Assembly (NCBI GenBank): GCA_030432975.1 | Contig: JAUILS010000009.1 | Span: 1 to 36,914 of the forward strand | DNA length: 36,914 nt | Origin: Actinomycetes bacterium | Lineage (GTDB): Bacteria; Actinomycetota; Actinomycetes; Propionibacteriales; Nocardioidaceae | Reading direction: 5' to 3' | Shown: positions 34,207 through 36,914 of the stretch, one piece after another | Position numbering within the stretch: the first letter of the stretch is position 1 | Layout: the number at the start of each line of letters is the position of its first letter | The notes under the pieces: model-generated | The model's input: the letters and a program-made list of their open reading frames with translations, nothing else | Told to the model about the DNA's origin: nothing | Database searches by the model: none | Made by a program: the position numbers and the translations under genes

Positions 34207-35207
34207 CAGCGGCCCTCGAGCAGCGGGCCGGCCGGGTCGTGGTCGATGCCGACCTTGCGCGCGGCGAGCCCGGAGAGCGCCTCCAGGCAGACCCGGTTGG
34301 CGAGGTACGCCGTGATCTCGGCGTGGTCGTAGGGCGGGGACACCTCGACGACGTCGACGCCGGCCACCGGGAGCTCGCGGCAGATGCGGCGCACCGCGTC
34401 GAGCAGCTCGCGCGAGGAGAGCCCACCCGGCTCCGGGGTGCCGGTGCCGGGCGCGTGGCCGGGGTCGCAGACGTCGATGTCGACGGAGAGGAACACCGCG
34501 TCGCAGTCGTCGAGGGCGATCTCGAAGGCCTCGTCGAGGCAGGCGTCGAGGCCGCGCTTGACGATCTCGGTCATCTCGTAGGAGCGCATCTGCTGCTCGG
34601 CCATCCAGCCCAGCGTCTCGGGCCCCGGCCAGTAGCCGCGCAGCCCCATCTGAAGGAAGCGGTCGCCCCGCAGCGCGCCCGACTCGATCAGCCGGCGCAT
34701 CGGCTGGCCGTGGCCCCACAGCGAGCCGAACTCGATGTCGCCGGTGTCGGCGTGGGCGTCGAAGTGGATCATCGAGACCCGGCCCATCCCGAGGTGGCGG
34801 GCCACCCCGTGCGCGTCGGGGTAGGCGATCGAGTGGTCGCCGCCGAGCACCAGCGGGACCGCGCCGGCGGCAGCGACGGCGTACACCGCCTCCTCGAGGG
34901 CGCCCAGGGCCCGCTCGATGTCGCCGGGCGGCATCTCCACGTCGCCGACGTCGACGACCCGCAGGTCCTGCAGCGCGTCGACGCGCAGGGCGAGGTGCGG
35001 CCGCGAGCCGTCCTGCGGGAGGTAGCAGGTCTGCCGGATCACGCTCGGCCCGAAGCGGGTGCCGGGGCGGTGGGACGTGCCGCCGTCGAAGGGCGCCCCG
35101 ACGACGACCACGTCCGCGTCGGCGTACGTCGCCGGGTCGCCGAGGTCGGCCGCGGGGACGCCGAGGAAGGTGATGTCGGGGCCGAACTGAGCGCCGTAGC
35201 GGGTCAT
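34206..35207 (-). CDS. Agmatinase-family ureohydrolase (SpeB-like)
   Basis: A 333-residue member of the arginase/agmatinase superfamily that hydrolyses a guanidino compound to urea and an amine. The binuclear manganese motifs are all present: GGDHS (122-126, H125), FDAHADTG (149-156; D150, H152, D154) and SVDIDVCDPGHAPGTGTPEPGG split over 241-262 with D243 and D245. The N-terminal FDGGTSHRPGTRFGP is typical of agmatinases. The product putrescine would feed the divergent aminotransferase. Guanidinobutyrase and guanidinopropionase share these motifs and cannot be excluded; guanidinobutyrate would yield GABA directly, which also fits the cluster. It starts 146 bases from the divergent gene. Confidence 0.92.
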   Translation of the reverse strand: MTRYGAQFGPDITFLGVPAADLGDPATYADADVVVVGAPFDGGTSHRPGTRFGPSVIRQTCYLPQDGSRPHLALRVDALQDLRVVDVGDVEMPPGDIERALGALEEAVYAVAAAGAVPLVLGGDHSIAYPDAHGVARHLGMGRVSMIHFDAHADTGDIEFGSLWGHGQPMRRLIESGALRGDRFLQMGLRGYWPGPETLGWMAEQQMRSYEMTEIVKRGLDACLDEAFEIALDDCDAVFLSVDIDVCDPGHAPGTGTPEPGGLSSRELLDAVRRICRELPVAGVDVVEVSPPYDHAEITAYLANRVCLEALSGLAARKVGIDHDPAGPLLEGR

Positions 35208-35353
35208 GGGAGATTCCTACCAGCCACCGTCACATCGAGGGAAGACAACGAAATCCGCATCTTTCGACTGCGCCTCGCCACGGATCCGCTTGATCGAGGC
35301 CGTTGGGACCGGGCACCATAGGGACACCATCCCGGGACGAGGAACGAGGGAGC
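35208..35353. promoter_or_regulatory. 146-bp divergent promoter region between agmatinase-family and aminotransferase genes
   Basis: It should hold promoters for both directions. Visible symmetry includes CGAAA/TTTCG arms around 35249-35267 and CCGGG/CCCGG flanking a direct repeat CACCAT at 35309-35335, close to the aminotransferase start. A GAGGGAG ribosome binding site lies just upstream of 35354. No firm -35/-10 pair was identified. Confidence 0.4.
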
Positions 35354-36745
35354 ATGGACCACGACCACGCGATCAACGCGGTGGAGCACGAGCGCCGGCA
35401 GGAGGCCGCGCGCGACCACCTGTGGCTGCACTTCTCCCGGCACTCCGTCTACGAGGGCGGCGACATGCCCGTCATCGTCCGCGGCGAGGGCGCCTACATC
35501 TACGACGACCAGGGGCGGCGCTACCTCGACGGGCTGGCCGGCCTGTTCGTCAACCAGCTCGGCCACGGCCGCACCGACCTCGCCGAGGTCGCCGCCGAGC
35601 AGGCCGCCCAGCTGGCGTTCCACCCGCTGTGGTCCTACGCCCACCCGGCCGCGATCGAGCTCGCCGAGAAGATCGCCACCCTGGCCCCCGGCGACCTCAA
35701 CCGGGTCTTCTTCACCACCGGCGGCGGCGAGGCGGTCGAGTCCGCGTGGAAGCTCGCCAAGGCCTACTTCAAGCTCACCGGCAAGCCCACCAAGCACAAG
35801 GTGATCAGCCGGGCCATCGCCTACCACGGCACCCCCCAGGGGGCGCTGTCGATCACCGGCATCCCCGGCATGAAGGCGCCCTTCGAGCCGCTGGTGCCCT
35901 CGACGTTCCGGGTGCCCAACACCAACTTCTACCGCGCGCCCGAGCACGGCGACGACGTCGAGGCGTTCGGCCGGTGGGCCGCCGACCGGATCGAGGAGGC
36001 GATCGAGTTCGAGGGGCCGGAGACGGTGGCCGCGGTGTTCCTCGAGCCGGTGCAGAACTCCGGCGGCTGCTTCCCGCCGCCGCCCGGCTACTTCCAGCGG
36101 GTTCGCGAGATCTGCGACCACCACGACGTGCTGCTGGTCTCGGACGAGGTCATCTGCGCCTACGGCCGGCTCGGCCACATGTTCGGCGCGGAACGCTACG
36201 GCTACCAGCCCGACATCATCACCAGCGCCAAGGGGCTCACCTCGGGCTACTCCCCGCTGGGGGCGATGATCACCAGCGACCGGCTGATGGAGCCGTTCCG
36301 GCAGGGGCACGAGTCGTTCCTGCACGGCTACACCTTCGGCGGGCACCCGGTGTCGTGCGCCGTGGCGCTGAAGAACCTCGAGATCTTCGAGACCGAGGGC
36401 GTCAACGAGCACGTCCGGGCCAACGAGGGCGCCTTCCGGGCGACGCTGGAGCGGCTGCTGGACCTGCCGATCGTCGGCGACGTCCGCGGCGACGGCTACT
36501 TCTACGGCATCGAGCTGGTCAAGGACAAGACGACCAAGGAGACGTTCAACGACGACGAGGCCGAGCGGCTGCTGCGCGGGTTCCTCTCCAAGGCGCTGTA
36601 CGACGCCGGCCTCTACTGCCGCGCCGACGACCGCGGCGACCCCGTCATCCAGCTCGCTCCCCCGCTCATCTGCGACCAGGAGCACTTCGACGAGATGGAG
36701 GACATCCTCCGCACCGTCCTCGACAAGGCCGCCACCCTCCTCTGA
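35354..36745 (+). CDS. Class III omega-aminotransferase, probable putrescine aminotransferase (SpuC-like)
   Basis: A 463-residue PLP-dependent aminotransferase. The PLP lysine is K293 in ITSAKGLTSGYSPLGA, the cofactor aspartate is D264 in VSDEVICAYGRLG, and other family segments are LAGLFVNQLGHGR, TTGGGEAVESAWKLAK (121-136) and LEPVQNSGGCF. The family transfers amino groups from diamines such as putrescine, or from beta-alanine and similar amines, to pyruvate. Here putrescine to 4-aminobutyraldehyde is most likely because an agmatinase-family gene is divergent and a 4-aminobutyraldehyde dehydrogenase is nearby. The ATG at 35354 has a ribosome binding site; an upstream in-frame ATG at 35303 would add 17 residues without similarity. 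It is followed by the repeat array at the window edge. Confidence 0.9.
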   Translation: MDHDHAINAVEHERRQEAARDHLWLHFSRHSVYEGGDMPVIVRGEGAYIYDDQGRRYLDGLAGLFVNQLGHGRTDLAEVAAEQAAQLAFHPLWSYAHPAAIELAEKIATLAPGDLNRVFFTTGGGEAVESAWKLAKAYFKLTGKPTKHKVISRAIAYHGTPQGALSITGIPGMKAPFEPLVPSTFRVPNTNFYRAPEHGDDVEAFGRWAADRIEEAIEFEGPETVAAVFLEPVQNSGGCFPPPPGYFQRVREICDHHDVLLVSDEVICAYGRLGHMFGAERYGYQPDIITSAKGLTSGYSPLGAMITSDRLMEPFRQGHESFLHGYTFGGHPVSCAVALKNLEIFETEGVNEHVRANEGAFRATLERLLDLPIVGDVRGDGYFYGIELVKDKTTKETFNDDEAERLLRGFLSKALYDAGLYCRADDRGDPVIQLAPPLICDQEHFDEMEDILRTVLDKAATLL

Positions 36746-36914
36746 CCCACGAGACGGCGCTCCGGGTCCCCGAGACGGCGCTTCCGCGCGGCGAGACGGC
36801 GCTCGTGGCTGCGCGAAACGGCACTCCGGCGCATCGAACCGGCGAGTCGGCGCGCACAAGCGCCGGCTCGGGCCACATAAGCGCCGGCTCGCGGCGCCGG
36901 GGCGCCGGCTCGCG
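36746..36914. repeat. Array of short units with 21-bp period, direct then inverted, open at the window edge
   Basis: After the aminotransferase stop, CGAGACGGCGCT or close variants begin at 36750, 36771, 36792, 36814 and 36835 (spacings 21, 21, 22, 21). They are followed by the inverted form AGCGCCGGCTCG at 36859, 36880 and, with one change, 36901 (spacing 21). The intervening bases differ between units. The array is cut by the window end, so its full size is unknown. No gene was found in these 169 bases. Confidence 0.8.

Noticed and set aside
36613-36878. Minus-strand open frames covering the end of the aminotransferase gene and the repeat array
   Set aside because: Composition is Arg/Ser/Ala-rich without any motif, the frames lie antisense to a clear gene, and they run through the repeats. 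They look non-coding.
36750-36914. CRISPR-like array at the right edge
   Set aside because: The conserved part of each unit is only about 12 bases with a 21-base period, half of the units are inverted, and no cas genes are present. It does not fit repeat-spacer organisation.

Overview
The window comes from a high-GC actinobacterium, most likely a Nocardioides-type member of the Propionibacteriales. The grounds are the very strong G/C bias at third codon positions, the many 4-base ATGA/GTGA start-stop overlaps, -10-like hexamers placed about 6 nt before start codons (leaderless mRNAs), and a dxr-rip1-ispG gene set in mycobacterial order. The genus is inferred; no rRNA is present.

Layout. (1) 1-795: 5' part of ispG on the minus strand, cut by the window edge. 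(2) 924-17216: a complete inositol catabolic island. One minus-strand operon (9158 down to 924) encodes IolE, the methylmalonate-semialdehyde dehydrogenase IolA, IolC, a Cgl0159-type aldolase, IolB, IolD and an IolW-like dehydrogenase, with a divergent GntR regulator. A second minus-strand operon (16062 down to 9964) encodes a sugar-type ABC importer (lipoprotein, permease, single-domain ATPase), two Gfo/Idh dehydrogenases (one IolG-like) and an extended SDR, with a divergent LacI regulator. Together they would import inositols and convert them to dihydroxyacetone phosphate and acetyl-CoA. (3) 17237-19683: rip1 (site-2 protease) and dxr. In other actinobacteria dxr, rip1 and ispG are adjacent, so the inositol island appears to sit inside this operon. 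(4) 19858-22828: a TPR membrane protein and a propionyl-CoA synthetase-like enzyme.

(5) 23066-36745: a polyamine/GABA region. It has a PotABCD-like ABC importer (lipoprotein, two permeases, ATPase), GabT, a saccharopine-dehydrogenase-like protein coupled to an aminobutyraldehyde dehydrogenase, an LCP-family protein, a YtcJ-like amidohydrolase coupled to an agmatinase-family ureohydrolase, and a class III aminotransferase. The inferred route is agmatine to putrescine to 4-aminobutyraldehyde to GABA to succinate semialdehyde.

The most unusual non-coding content is a set of long, nearly perfect intergenic inverted repeats (823-918, 15039-15073, 19723-19791, 28395-28465) and an array at the right edge (36750-36914). 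Two of these are built from short units spaced 21 bp apart, first direct and then inverted. No rRNA, tRNA, transposase or CRISPR array was seen.
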